A DNA stretch of 6,753 nt from Desulfurobacterium sp. (GTDB lineage Bacteria; Aquificota; Aquificia; Desulfurobacteriales; Desulfurobacteriaceae): NCBI GenBank assembly GCA_026988135.1, contig JALSLT010000104.1, positions 1 through 6,753 on the forward strand, read 5' to 3'. The notes beneath the pieces were generated by a model. That model was not told the DNA's origin. It saw only the letters and a program-made list of their open reading frames with translations, and searched no databases. The translations under genes were made by a program, and so were the position numbers. Positions 1 through 6,753 of the stretch are shown one piece after another; position 1 is the stretch's first letter; each line of letters starts with the position of its first letter.

Positions 1-65
1 ACAGGCTTACTTTTATTTAACTTTTCATTTAACCACGTTTTAATATGCTGTTTCAAGCTATCCAC
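1..65 (-). CDS. Start of an unidentified gene, cut by the left window edge
   Basis: The fragment begins with GTG at 63-65 and stays open to the window edge, giving 21 complete codons: MDSLKQHIKTWLNEKLNKSK, then P. It is supported by a strong Shine-Dalgarno (AAGGAGG) just upstream, by its position 16 bp after the sppA stop on the same strand, and by its Lys-rich composition, which resembles the neighbouring genes. A TTG three codons further in is a weaker alternative start. The visible peptide looks like an amphipathic, basic helix with no signal peptide or membrane segment, so a cytoplasmic or peripheral protein is likely. Too little is visible to name a family. It is probably the next gene of the operon. 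Confidence 0.72.
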   Translation of the reverse strand, partial: MDSLKQHIKTWLNEKLNKSKP

Positions 66-69
66 AAAG

Positions 70-76
70 CCTCCTT
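70..76 (-). promoter_or_regulatory. Shine-Dalgarno site of the left-edge gene
   Basis: The minus strand reads AAGGAGG, a near-perfect anti-16S match, followed by four bases (CTTT) and GTG at 65-63. This is the strongest ribosome binding site in the window and is the main reason to accept a gene start here. The spacing is on the short side. Confidence 0.75.
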
Positions 77-81
77 ACTTG

Positions 82-957
82 CTAATATAGATACATCAAT
101 CTTTTACTTTCCAATTCTCCGTTTATAATTACGCCTATTTTATCAAAAACAATTTTACTGTTTTCACTGAAAACCCTATCGAAAAATGAAGTTTTTCTTT
201 TAACCTCAAAAGGATGGGCATCCGGAACATTGGCAAGTTTTTTTGCTTCCTCAACAGCATCATGTAAGTCCCCTATCTTATCAACAAGACCTAATTTCAA
301 AGCTCTTCTTCCCGAAAAAACTCTTCCGTCGGCTATTTTTCTAAGGTTTAATATGTTTATTTTTCTTCCTTGTGAAACAGCCTCAAGAAACTGGGAAAAA
401 ACATCGTTAATCAATGACTGAATTATTTCCACATCGCCTTTATCAACCGGTTTAAACGGATTCAAAAGATCTTTATGAGATCCGCTTTTTACAGTTACGA
501 CTTTTATACCAACCCTATCAGCTACTTTTTTAAAGTTCATAGTTTGCATTATAACCCCGATACTTCCGGTTATCGTTGCAGACTCGGCAAAAATTTTCGT
601 AGCCGCAACAGATATATAAAGCCCCCCCGAAGCAGCAACAGAACCCATCGAAACAACAACCGGTTTACTTTTTTTTATCCTTAAAATTTCGCTGTATATC
701 TCCTGGCACGGAACAACCGAACCTCCTGGAGAATCTACTCTCAAAACTATCGCCTTTACTCTTTTATCTTTTTTTAGCTTTTTAAGTTCATTAAGATAAT
801 ATTCCGAATCGGTTATAACCCCTTTAACCTTTAGGATAGCTATTCCTTTGGAAGGATAAGTATCCCCTTGTCCAAAAAGAAACCTTAGAAAAGATACGAA
901 TAGAAACAGCAGAAAAACCGCACCCAGTATAGTTAATATTTTATTAAATCTCCTCAT
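82..957 (-). CDS. sppA: Signal peptide peptidase SppA, short single-domain type (S49 family)
   Basis: This is a membrane-anchored serine protease of the S49 family, which degrades cleaved signal peptides and other peptides in the inner membrane, with the active site on the outer face. The 291-residue protein has one N-terminal hydrophobic anchor (about residues 7-28), then the S49 core. Motifs visible are RVDSPGGS (73-80), GSVAASGGLYIS (105-116) and ITGSIGVIMQ (129-138). By comparison with Bacillus SppA, whose Ser/Lys dyad is 52 residues apart, the nucleophile is Ser110 in AASGG and the general base is Lys162 in SHKD; the spacing here is also 52. KIADGRVFSGRRA (207-219) and the C-terminal LMYLY are also typical. 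The length matches the short SppA class that assembles as an octamer, not the double-length E. coli form. The ATG start lies 1 bp after the rnhC stop, so translational coupling is likely. The protein appears intact. Confidence 0.95.
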   Translation of the reverse strand: MRRFNKILTILGAVFLLFLFVSFLRFLFGQGDTYPSKGIAILKVKGVITDSEYYLNELKKLKKDKRVKAIVLRVDSPGGSVVPCQEIYSEILRIKKSKPVVVSMGSVAASGGLYISVAATKIFAESATITGSIGVIMQTMNFKKVADRVGIKVVTVKSGSHKDLLNPFKPVDKGDVEIIQSLINDVFSQFLEAVSQGRKINILNLRKIADGRVFSGRRALKLGLVDKIGDLHDAVEEAKKLANVPDAHPFEVKRKTSFFDRVFSENSKIVFDKIGVIINGELESKRLMYLY

Positions 958-958
958 T

Positions 959-1786
959 TCACTCTCCTATATTCATTTTAAAATGAAGTTTAACAAGCTT
1001 TGGTAAAAGTTCCGAAGGTACGACGTTTAAAAAATCTCTAATCTCTTCAGGTTTATTTCCTCTGGGAAGTGTCAAACCGTACCTGCTTTCCAGAAAATCC
1101 ATTTTTTTCAATCTTTCACCTCTTGCAATTATAGAAGCTGCTGCAACAACAGGGTCAGATTCGGCTTTTTCGACAACAACTATCTCTATATTATCGGGAA
1201 TAAATTTCCTCAACTTTTTCTCAAGAGACGGTCCGTATTTATCAACAATTACCTTTTTAACGGAATACTTTTTCAATATCGATTCCAAAAGCTCACAATA
1301 AACAGTATCTAAAAGCTTATTAAGATTTCCTATCTTCGCATACAGACGATTATACTCTTCCGGCATTAAAACCTTAACTTTACCATGAGCAATTTCTTTT
1401 ATCTTTTCAACCAAATAGAAAAGCTTTTTATCGGAAAGTTTCTTAGAATCCTCAACACCGAATTTTACAAGTTTTTCCACACACTCCTCATCACAAAAAA
1501 CTGCTGCCGCCACAAGAGGTCCTATATATTCACCCTTTCCAGCTTCATCACATCCAATTCTTGAAGTCTTATCAAGAGTAGAAAGTAAAACATCATCAAC
1601 TATACCTTTCACTTTTTTCGCATCTTTTCCTCCAAAAACAACAGAACCGGTTCCATATATCGTCACAACACCGTTTCCCAAACGAACACGGTAAATAGCG
1701 TGAGATGGAGGAGCTTCAAAAACTCCTCCCGCCTCTTTTAACTTCTCTACTATTTTCGTAATCTCATCTTTTTTAAATCTTCCCAA
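959..1786 (-). CDS. rnhC: Ribonuclease HIII
   Basis: This cytoplasmic enzyme cuts the RNA strand of RNA/DNA hybrids, such as R-loops and primers. The 275-residue protein has the two-part RNase HIII layout. A TBP-like substrate-binding domain covers about residues 1-65, with VTIYGTGSVVFGGK at 41-54. The catalytic RNase H fold covers about 75-272. The acidic active site reads as DEDE: Asp80 and Glu81 in GCDEAGKGEYIGP, Asp182 in VIVDKYG, and Glu209 in KAESDPVVAAASIIAR. Glu at the fourth position and the GKGEYIGP loop separate it from RNase HII, which has Asp there and lacks the TBP-like domain. The start is TTG at 1784-1786. The codon immediately upstream in frame is TAA, so no longer start exists, and GAGGG lies seven bases upstream. 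The first 37 bases overlap the end of tamB. The protein is a little shorter than Bacillus homologs but shows no damage. Confidence 0.95.
   Translation of the reverse strand: MGRFKKDEITKIVEKLKEAGGVFEAPPSHAIYRVRLGNGVVTIYGTGSVVFGGKDAKKVKGIVDDVLLSTLDKTSRIGCDEAGKGEYIGPLVAAAVFCDEECVEKLVKFGVEDSKKLSDKKLFYLVEKIKEIAHGKVKVLMPEEYNRLYAKIGNLNKLLDTVYCELLESILKKYSVKKVIVDKYGPSLEKKLRKFIPDNIEIVVVEKAESDPVVAAASIIARGERLKKMDFLESRYGLTLPRGNKPEEIRDFLNVVPSELLPKLVKLHFKMNIGE
962..968 (-). promoter_or_regulatory. Shine-Dalgarno site of sppA inside the end of rnhC
   Basis: The minus strand reads AGGAGAG, then TGA (the rnhC stop), A, and ATG. Six bases separate AGGAG from the start codon. The site lies in the last rnhC codons, so a ribosome ending rnhC would sit directly over the sppA start. 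Confidence 0.7.
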
Positions 1787-4700
1787 TTATCAACCCTCAC
1801 TTCAAAACCTATACCGTACTCATTGGCATAATAGTTACTGTATAAATATTCGAAATATAAATTTTTATATTTTCCTACAAAATATTGAAAACCCAAACTA
1901 AATTCGGAATCCTGACCGGTAGTCTGATAACCCACAATCCTTAATCTATCTCCGAGCCGCTTTGATAGTGATAATTTTAAAACCGTTTCTCCATAACGAG
2001 TAATATAAGGTTCTACTCTAAATGTCTCCAATTTGAAAATTTTAGAAAACTGCTTTTCGATCGGCTTTAAAACTAAAGAAGAAGCATAATAGGCTACCTG
2101 TACGACAGGAAACAGTTCATTACTCCTTTCCATATCCGAAGGAGTTGCTCCTGTCATTATTAAACTTAAAATCTGCTCTTTCGATAGAGGTGGTTCTGAA
2201 GAAAAATAAAGGACCGGAGAGGATAGAGAACCTCTGACAAACATATAGACCAGATAATCTCCTATTTCAGTAGAAGATACTATATTCAGTGTACCTTTCA
2301 CAGTAAAAAGATTATTTATCACACCGGAACCTGAACCGATCTCAAAGTCTTTACCCATATATTTTATGTTTCCATTAAGAATAAAAAAATTCCCTGAAAT
2401 AACAGGCAGAAAATCTCTGGTAGTAAATTTTAACGACGGAAGAATAGTTGCTTTCCATATTTCCGTTTTAATCACCAACGGTTCCGTAAAATTTATATTC
2501 ACATCTGCATCAAAGGGTAAAGATACCGAAGAACTCTCCCTTTTATTCGAACCGATTTTCAAAATTAGAGGACGACTTACAGCTATTCCTCCATCTATTT
2601 TTTTTCCATCATATTTCAAATTACCCGTAACCTTTGCTCTCCATATGCCTGCTTCTCCAATCGGAATATTAAAAAGAGAAATAGATATGATATCACTATC
2701 CTTACCGGAAACAACCACATTCCCACCTGATACTAAAATTCTTGCAAGTAAATTAACCGGTTTTCCGTCTTTAATTCCAATGCCCAGATCGGTTATTTCC
2801 ATTTTTCCTAAAATATACTTGGCATAACATTCAATTCTATTTGACACCACCGATGCAGAGTAATTCAAAGCTTTTTTTTCAAATTTGTAGGAAAATTTCG
2901 TAGAAGCATCGATATCTCCCGAAACTATAGAAAATATATCTTTCATATTTAAAAATCGGTTAATAAACATTCCTTCCACAGAACCTGAAAGTTCTCCGTT
3001 AATTTCTTCTCTGTTTACTGTTATATCTCGAACAGTGAAAGAACCTCCTTCAAATGCAAAACCGGCATCCCTAACCTCTAAATTCATTCCATCTAACTTA
3101 GCAAAAACTCCCGAAACTGTATAAATCTCGGGATAGTTGTCATATTTAACAGACAATACGGGAACATTTATATTCCCTGCCAATTTATCCAAATCAAATT
3201 CGGGAATTTTCAAATCTATAAACCCAAGTCCAAGAGCGGCTTTCCCTTTCTCAAACGGAAACTGCAAATCTTTGATCTGACCATTAACACGGATCATTTG
3301 TCCATCAAGAGAAAGAGATAAATTAACCTGTGAAGAGCTAAAAGAAAAATTACCTTTATTATCCGGTTCTGTAATTTCTCCCTTAAAATCGATAAGAGAT
3401 GCCTCTTTAACATAAGGAGATAAAAGCTTTAGTTTACCTGAAACAGGAATTGAGAAATTCTTAAAACCACCTGTGATTTTCCCTTTGAAATCCGTTTTAA
3501 GAGAAAGAAAATCAAGATTTTTCTCTCCCGAAAAATTGAAATCCCCGTTTATTAGTTGCTTTTTCAACTCTACACTTACATCGAAACTTGTATTAGCTTT
3601 ATCAAAAAGAGTGGATTTAAACTTCTCTCCTTTTACAGACAAGTTCTCCCCGTCAATAGTTAAATTGAAAAAACCATCGTTAAAAGAAAGACCCGAAAGA
3701 AGTGTATCTCCGGCAGAACCTTTTAAATCAAGGATAAACCTTTTATCAAAAGCTACTTTCCCTTTTCCCGTGGCATTTCCGGAAACTACACCCGGAACTT
3801 GATAGTGCCCATCAAAATCGGTTACAAAAACATCAAATTTAACCGGATTTTCTGTTCCGTGCCTAAATGAAACGGAAAAATCTCCACTGGCAACTCCTTC
3901 CAATTTAACAGGATTCTCGATTTTATATCTTTTAAGAATTTCCTCAACAGTTAACAGATGTGAATTTTTAACAGAACCTGCCACATCTATTGAAAACCCC
4001 GGAGAAAAATTAATTGCGACTTTACTTACATTAAGCCTTCCGTCTTCGCTTTTCCCTTTTATAAAAATGGAAGGATAGGAAAACAGTACAGAACCTTTAA
4101 CATCGTTAAACCGCTCCCCAAAATAAGAAAATTCTGGAGCTAAAAAAGTAAGATTTCCACTAATATTATTCAGCTTTCCATAAATTTCTCCTTTTCCATT
4201 AACTATTCCCGAAACTCCCTCTTTTTTCAAAAAATCAAAAGATGAGAGAAGAAATTTCTTCGCATTTAGAGAAAGATTCAAGAACTTCCCTTGGAAATCA
4301 AAGTATCCGTCAAAAGACAAAGAGCCATTATCTCCTTCAAGTTTCCCTTTTAAAGGAATATCTTTTGAAAGACCATCGTCAGAATCTGCTTCAATAAAAC
4401 CGGTAGCTTTAAATCCTCTAAATGCAAACTCCTTTACATCAAAATTAAATTTAAACTTTTTAATTTTTCCCGAATTGATAGAAGCAGCCACATAGATATC
4501 ACCGAAAATATCCGGAATCCACTCCTTAATTTCGGGAGAATATACGGAAATAACCGGCTCTTTTTTCAATTCAAAATTTTTTATAGTTCCGTTAACTGTA
4601 AAATCTTTCCTTCTGATAGAACCTGATACGAAAAATGCACCTTTTTCAACACCTTCCCAGAAGATATTTCCCTTTAATTTATCCCCTTCTGTAATATCAA

Positions 4701-5799
4701 ACATAAAACCGACATCATTAAAAATTCTACTGTTTTTCGAAAAGCTAACAGAACCGATTTTACCTTTAAAGCTATAATTTAAATCCCCTAAATAACCGGA
4801 TATACGATAATCGGTTTCCATTTCTTTAATCGAAATCACCTCATTTAAGGCACTGCCTCCTAATGCACCTTGTAAATCAAGCCTTTTACCATCAAACATC
4901 CCTGAAAATTCGGTTTTAATATTTCGATTGGTTGTTTTTATACTGCCGTTAAAATCTACATCTTCCAAAACTTTAGCATTGAGAGTGAACCGTAAGTTTT
5001 CTTTTAATTTTAAAATTTCAACATTGCCTGAACAGTTAAGGTTATTGCCTTCCTTCCGAAAAGAAAGATTCAATGGATAGTCAAAAATTTTACCTTCTAT
5101 AGAAAATTGTGTTTTCTTAAGTTGAAAACCTAATTTTCCGTGAATTTTGATTAAAATATCTTTGGAAATAAGCTCAAAAGGTTTTAGAACGATAGACTCT
5201 TTTTCCACAATCCCCGAAATTCCAGAAATCTTAAAAATTCTGTTTTTATAACAAAATCCAACAGGTTTAATATTGAAATGAGAAAGTTTATAGTCAAACC
5301 CTCCCATTTCCAAGTTAAAATCTGAAGAAACAACTTCTCCTTTTCCTATATAAATCTTTTTAGCGGAAAAAGTAAAAGGGAGTTTTTTTATTTGAGGAAT
5401 TTGAAACCCATCATTACTTTTTCTTTTATCACTTTCATAAAATTTAATTTTAAAAGAGCCGAGAGAAACCGTTTCAAAAACTGGTTTTCTTTCCTTGAAA
5501 GACTCAAAAATATTTATAACAAGTTTCCCATCTTTTCCGTAAAACGAAAATTTTTCCTTCTTATATCTTATACCTTTAAAGTCCACTTCGAACAAATTTC
5601 CAGGCCTAATCTCAAAACCTTCAAAATAGACCCCGTAACCTTTCAATCTGTCAAAAGAATATTGCAAAAAAGTTAAAGAAATTTTCAAGATAACTACAGA
5701 AAAAAGTACAAAAACAGCAAGCCTTATGAAATTATAAAAAACACCGCTACTTAAAAAATTCGATAATTTTTTAAAAAAATTTTTTTTATCCGATGTCAA
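1750..5799 (-). CDS. tamB: TamB-family translocation and assembly module protein (DUF490)
   Basis: The 1349-residue protein is anchored in the inner membrane by one N-terminal segment (about residues 23-45, rich in V, L, F and I); the rest is periplasmic. The long middle is made of repeated alternating polar/hydrophobic beta strands with Gly-rich turns, as expected for the TamB/AsmA-like lipid-binding groove. The C-terminal TamB domain is recognisable at about 1191-1217, where SLSSPVLYFSSEPPLS is followed by KEQILSLIMTG. It continues into strands resembling outer-membrane proteins up to about residue 1338 (GIGFEVRVD). TamB works with the outer-membrane protein TamA or BamA and has been linked to autotransporter assembly and phospholipid transport to the outer membrane; no such partner lies in the window. 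The start is TTG at 5797-5799, with an in-frame TAA two codons upstream, so no longer form is possible. It overlaps lapB by 14 bp and rnhC by 37 bp. E. coli TamB is somewhat shorter and ends within its last strand, whereas this one has a charged tail (WEDLKKMRLRK). The frame is unbroken. Confidence 0.92.
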   Translation of the reverse strand: MTSDKKNFFKKLSNFLSSGVFYNFIRLAVFVLFSVVILKISLTFLQYSFDRLKGYGVYFEGFEIRPGNLFEVDFKGIRYKKEKFSFYGKDGKLVINIFESFKERKPVFETVSLGSFKIKFYESDKRKSNDGFQIPQIKKLPFTFSAKKIYIGKGEVVSSDFNLEMGGFDYKLSHFNIKPVGFCYKNRIFKISGISGIVEKESIVLKPFELISKDILIKIHGKLGFQLKKTQFSIEGKIFDYPLNLSFRKEGNNLNCSGNVEILKLKENLRFTLNAKVLEDVDFNGSIKTTNRNIKTEFSGMFDGKRLDLQGALGGSALNEVISIKEMETDYRISGYLGDLNYSFKGKIGSVSFSKNSRIFNDVGFMFDITEGDKLKGNIFWEGVEKGAFFVSGSIRRKDFTVNGTIKNFELKKEPVISVYSPEIKEWIPDIFGDIYVAASINSGKIKKFKFNFDVKEFAFRGFKATGFIEADSDDGLSKDIPLKGKLEGDNGSLSFDGYFDFQGKFLNLSLNAKKFLLSSFDFLKKEGVSGIVNGKGEIYGKLNNISGNLTFLAPEFSYFGERFNDVKGSVLFSYPSIFIKGKSEDGRLNVSKVAINFSPGFSIDVAGSVKNSHLLTVEEILKRYKIENPVKLEGVASGDFSVSFRHGTENPVKFDVFVTDFDGHYQVPGVVSGNATGKGKVAFDKRFILDLKGSAGDTLLSGLSFNDGFFNLTIDGENLSVKGEKFKSTLFDKANTSFDVSVELKKQLINGDFNFSGEKNLDFLSLKTDFKGKITGGFKNFSIPVSGKLKLLSPYVKEASLIDFKGEITEPDNKGNFSFSSSQVNLSLSLDGQMIRVNGQIKDLQFPFEKGKAALGLGFIDLKIPEFDLDKLAGNINVPVLSVKYDNYPEIYTVSGVFAKLDGMNLEVRDAGFAFEGGSFTVRDITVNREEINGELSGSVEGMFINRFLNMKDIFSIVSGDIDASTKFSYKFEKKALNYSASVVSNRIECYAKYILGKMEITDLGIGIKDGKPVNLLARILVSGGNVVVSGKDSDIISISLFNIPIGEAGIWRAKVTGNLKYDGKKIDGGIAVSRPLILKIGSNKRESSSVSLPFDADVNINFTEPLVIKTEIWKATILPSLKFTTRDFLPVISGNFFILNGNIKYMGKDFEIGSGSGVINNLFTVKGTLNIVSSTEIGDYLVYMFVRGSLSSPVLYFSSEPPLSKEQILSLIMTGATPSDMERSNELFPVVQVAYYASSLVLKPIEKQFSKIFKLETFRVEPYITRYGETVLKLSLSKRLGDRLRIVGYQTTGQDSEFSLGFQYFVGKYKNLYFEYLYSNYYANEYGIGFEVRVDNWEDLKKMRLRK
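1794..1798 (-). promoter_or_regulatory. Shine-Dalgarno site of rnhC inside tamB
   Basis: The minus strand reads GAGGG, with seven bases before the TTG start at 1786-1784. The site is embedded in tamB coding sequence. It supports the TTG as the true rnhC start and suggests coupling to tamB translation. Confidence 0.5.
5751..5774. repeat. A/T-only perfect inverted repeat at the start of tamB
   Basis: TTAAAAAATT at 5751-5760 and AATTTTTTAA at 5765-5774 are perfect 10-bp reverse complements separated by CGAT. The repeat lies in tamB codons 9-17 (minus strand) and adjoins runs of seven A (5773-5779) and eight T (5780-5787). It may be a weak mRNA hairpin near the start codon, or simply result from Lys/Phe/Leu/Asn codons in AT-rich DNA. 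It has no G/C in the stem and is not a terminator. Confidence 0.6.
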
Positions 5800-6753
5800 T
5801 ACTTAAACTCTCCCAGGTTTTACACTTCGGGCAACACCACTCAAACGTATCTGTCTTATAACCGCAAGATTCACAAACGTACAACTTCCTTTCTTTTTTC
5901 AACCTTTCCAGTGATGAAAGTATAACATCCACAGCTTCTTTTCTCCTTCCCAACTTCCACAATAGCTTCAAGTGAATTTCCTTAACTTCCGCCTTTAACG
6001 GAAATCTATCCGCAAGTTGACTTATAACAGAAAGAGCTTTTTCATTCTCACCTTTCTCTTCCAAAAGTCGAGCATACCTTAAACCTAATGAATAAAGTAA
6101 ACCAACCCTTTTAATCATAATCTCTATCCATTCAAAAGATGCCCCTTTATACTCCTCGTAAAGGTTCAAAAATATATCCGACTGCTTTTCCGAAAGCCTC
6201 ATTCCTATTTCAACATTTTTAATGGCTCTATCATCATCACCAACGGAAAAGTAGATACGCGCAAGGGTATAGTAGAAAAAAGGTACTAAAAAAATATCAT
6301 TTAGAGTCTTCATAACGACGAAAGCCTTATCCAAACTACTATTATCTATGAGCCTATTTATAAAAAACAATTTCGTATAAAAAAGATCTTCTTTAAAGCC
6401 CCCGTTTAAACCTTGAGATATTTCTAAGTTTTTAACCGCTTCTTCCCAGTTATCATACATCTGATTTACTTTGGCAAGTTCATAGTAAAAAAAACTCTCC
6501 GCCGGATATTTTTTCATACCGTCTTTCAGAAGAGCTTCGGCTCTATCCATAAAACCGGCAGCTTTATAAGTAATAGCAAGATTAAGAATCACCAGCTTTT
6601 CATCATCACTACTCAAATTCTGTCCGAGAAGATTCTCAAGCAACTTTATCCCTTTATGAAACTCTCCTTTCTCCCTCAATAAAATCGCAAGAGTTACATA
6701 CGCATTAAAAGGTTTTTCTATATCGATATCAGGGAATTCTCTAAAGGAATCAA
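5786..6753 (-). CDS. lapB: LapB (YciM)-type TPR protein with rubredoxin-like C-terminus, 5' end missing
   Basis: In Gram-negative bacteria LapB is anchored in the inner membrane facing the cytoplasm. It brings LpxC to the FtsH protease, limiting lipopolysaccharide synthesis, and may also act as a scaffold for LPS enzymes. The frame is open to the window edge: 321 residues are visible before the TAA at 5786-5788. Tetratricopeptide-like helical repeats occur at about residues 17-45, 52-84, 85-115, 156-190, 216-252 and 254-284, for example AITYKAAGFMDRAEALL and LARIYFSVGDDDRAIKN. The C-terminal metal knuckle has CESCG (Cys293, Cys296) and WCCPKCKTW (Cys307, Cys310; Cys306 is extra), matching the LapB rubredoxin-type module and very likely binding iron or zinc. 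E. coli LapB has 389 residues, so roughly 60-70 N-terminal residues, including the membrane anchor, should lie beyond the edge. A TTG at 6677-6679 is an ordinary Leu codon inside the first repeat, not the start. The gene overlaps tamB by 14 bp. Confidence 0.9.
   Translation of the reverse strand, partial: DSFREFPDIDIEKPFNAYVTLAILLREKGEFHKGIKLLENLLGQNLSSDDEKLVILNLAITYKAAGFMDRAEALLKDGMKKYPAESFFYYELAKVNQMYDNWEEAVKNLEISQGLNGGFKEDLFYTKLFFINRLIDNSSLDKAFVVMKTLNDIFLVPFFYYTLARIYFSVGDDDRAIKNVEIGMRLSEKQSDIFLNLYEEYKGASFEWIEIMIKRVGLLYSLGLRYARLLEEKGENEKALSVISQLADRFPLKAEVKEIHLKLLWKLGRRKEAVDVILSSLERLKKERKLYVCESCGYKTDTFEWCCPKCKTWESLSIDIG
5808..5814 (-). promoter_or_regulatory. Probable Shine-Dalgarno site of tamB inside lapB
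   Basis: The minus strand reads GGGAGAG, followed by eight bases before TTG at 5799-5797. It sits within the last codons of lapB. The match is moderate, and together with a TTG start it suggests modest initiation, possibly dependent on ribosomes finishing lapB. Confidence 0.5.

Noticed and set aside
2366..2827. A 153-codon open frame on the plus strand, antisense to tamB
   Set aside because: It lies wholly inside tamB, has no convincing ribosome binding site or recognisable domain, and its composition looks like the mirror of the TamB codons. The opposite strand encodes a clear family member throughout.
3473..3802. A 109-codon open frame on the plus strand, with similar short ones at 230-421, 475-684 and 5392-5676
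   Set aside because: All are antisense to sppA or tamB, carry no domain or start signal, and read as chance frames opposite genuine coding sequence.
5751..5787. Inverted repeat plus T-run as a transcription terminator between lapB and tamB
   Set aside because: The stem has only A/T pairs and lies inside tamB coding sequence. On the minus-strand transcript the U-run comes before the repeat rather than directly after a stable GC stem, and the genes overlap in a way that implies co-transcription.
6677..6679. TTG as a possible start of the LapB-type gene
   Set aside because: The frame continues without a stop to the window edge, and the upstream codons encode the first helix of a TPR-like repeat (AYVTLAILL) that fits the LapB family, so this TTG is an internal Leu codon.
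1..6753. A defence, mobile or otherwise novel system
   Set aside because: All long coding frames on the minus strand are accounted for by conserved housekeeping or envelope families, codon style looks uniform by eye, and no direct repeats, attachment sites, transposase, toxin-antitoxin pair or RNA gene was seen.

Overview
The window is AT-rich DNA packed with genes on the minus strand. It reads as one continuous operon, transcribed from right to left. In transcription order it holds: a LapB-type TPR/rubredoxin protein (5' end cut by the right edge), a 1349-residue TamB-family envelope protein, ribonuclease HIII (rnhC), a single-domain SppA signal peptide peptidase, and the first 21 codons of another gene that runs off the left edge. 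All junctions are tight: a 14-bp overlap, a 37-bp overlap, a 1-bp gap and a 16-bp gap. I see no intergenic promoter, terminator, RNA gene, mobile element or CRISPR array, and no gene-free stretch longer than 16 bases.

The organism is a diderm (Gram-negative-type) bacterium. TamB spans the periplasm between two membranes, and LapB controls lipopolysaccharide synthesis by feeding LpxC to FtsH. Having RNase HIII in such a cell, together with low GC and Lys/Glu/Ile/Phe-rich proteins, would fit Aquificota and relatives (for example a Desulfurobacterium-like bacterium). This assignment is tentative, because other low-GC diderm lineages also carry RNase HIII.

Three of the four products (LapB, TamB, SppA) act at or in the cell envelope. 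LapB sets the supply of LPS, TamB-family proteins help move phospholipid and/or assemble proteins at the outer membrane, and SppA clears signal peptides and membrane peptides in the inner membrane. RNase HIII, which removes RNA from RNA/DNA hybrids, is the functional outsider and is probably carried along by operon structure.

The most notable features are structural. Three successive genes (tamB, rnhC and the left-edge gene) start at TTG, TTG and GTG. The last 11 codons of tamB are overprinted by the start of rnhC and add a charged tail beyond the usual TamB end. A 10-bp A/T-only inverted repeat with flanking homopolymer runs lies at the start of tamB. I found no evidence of an undescribed biological system; the content is conserved housekeeping and envelope genes.
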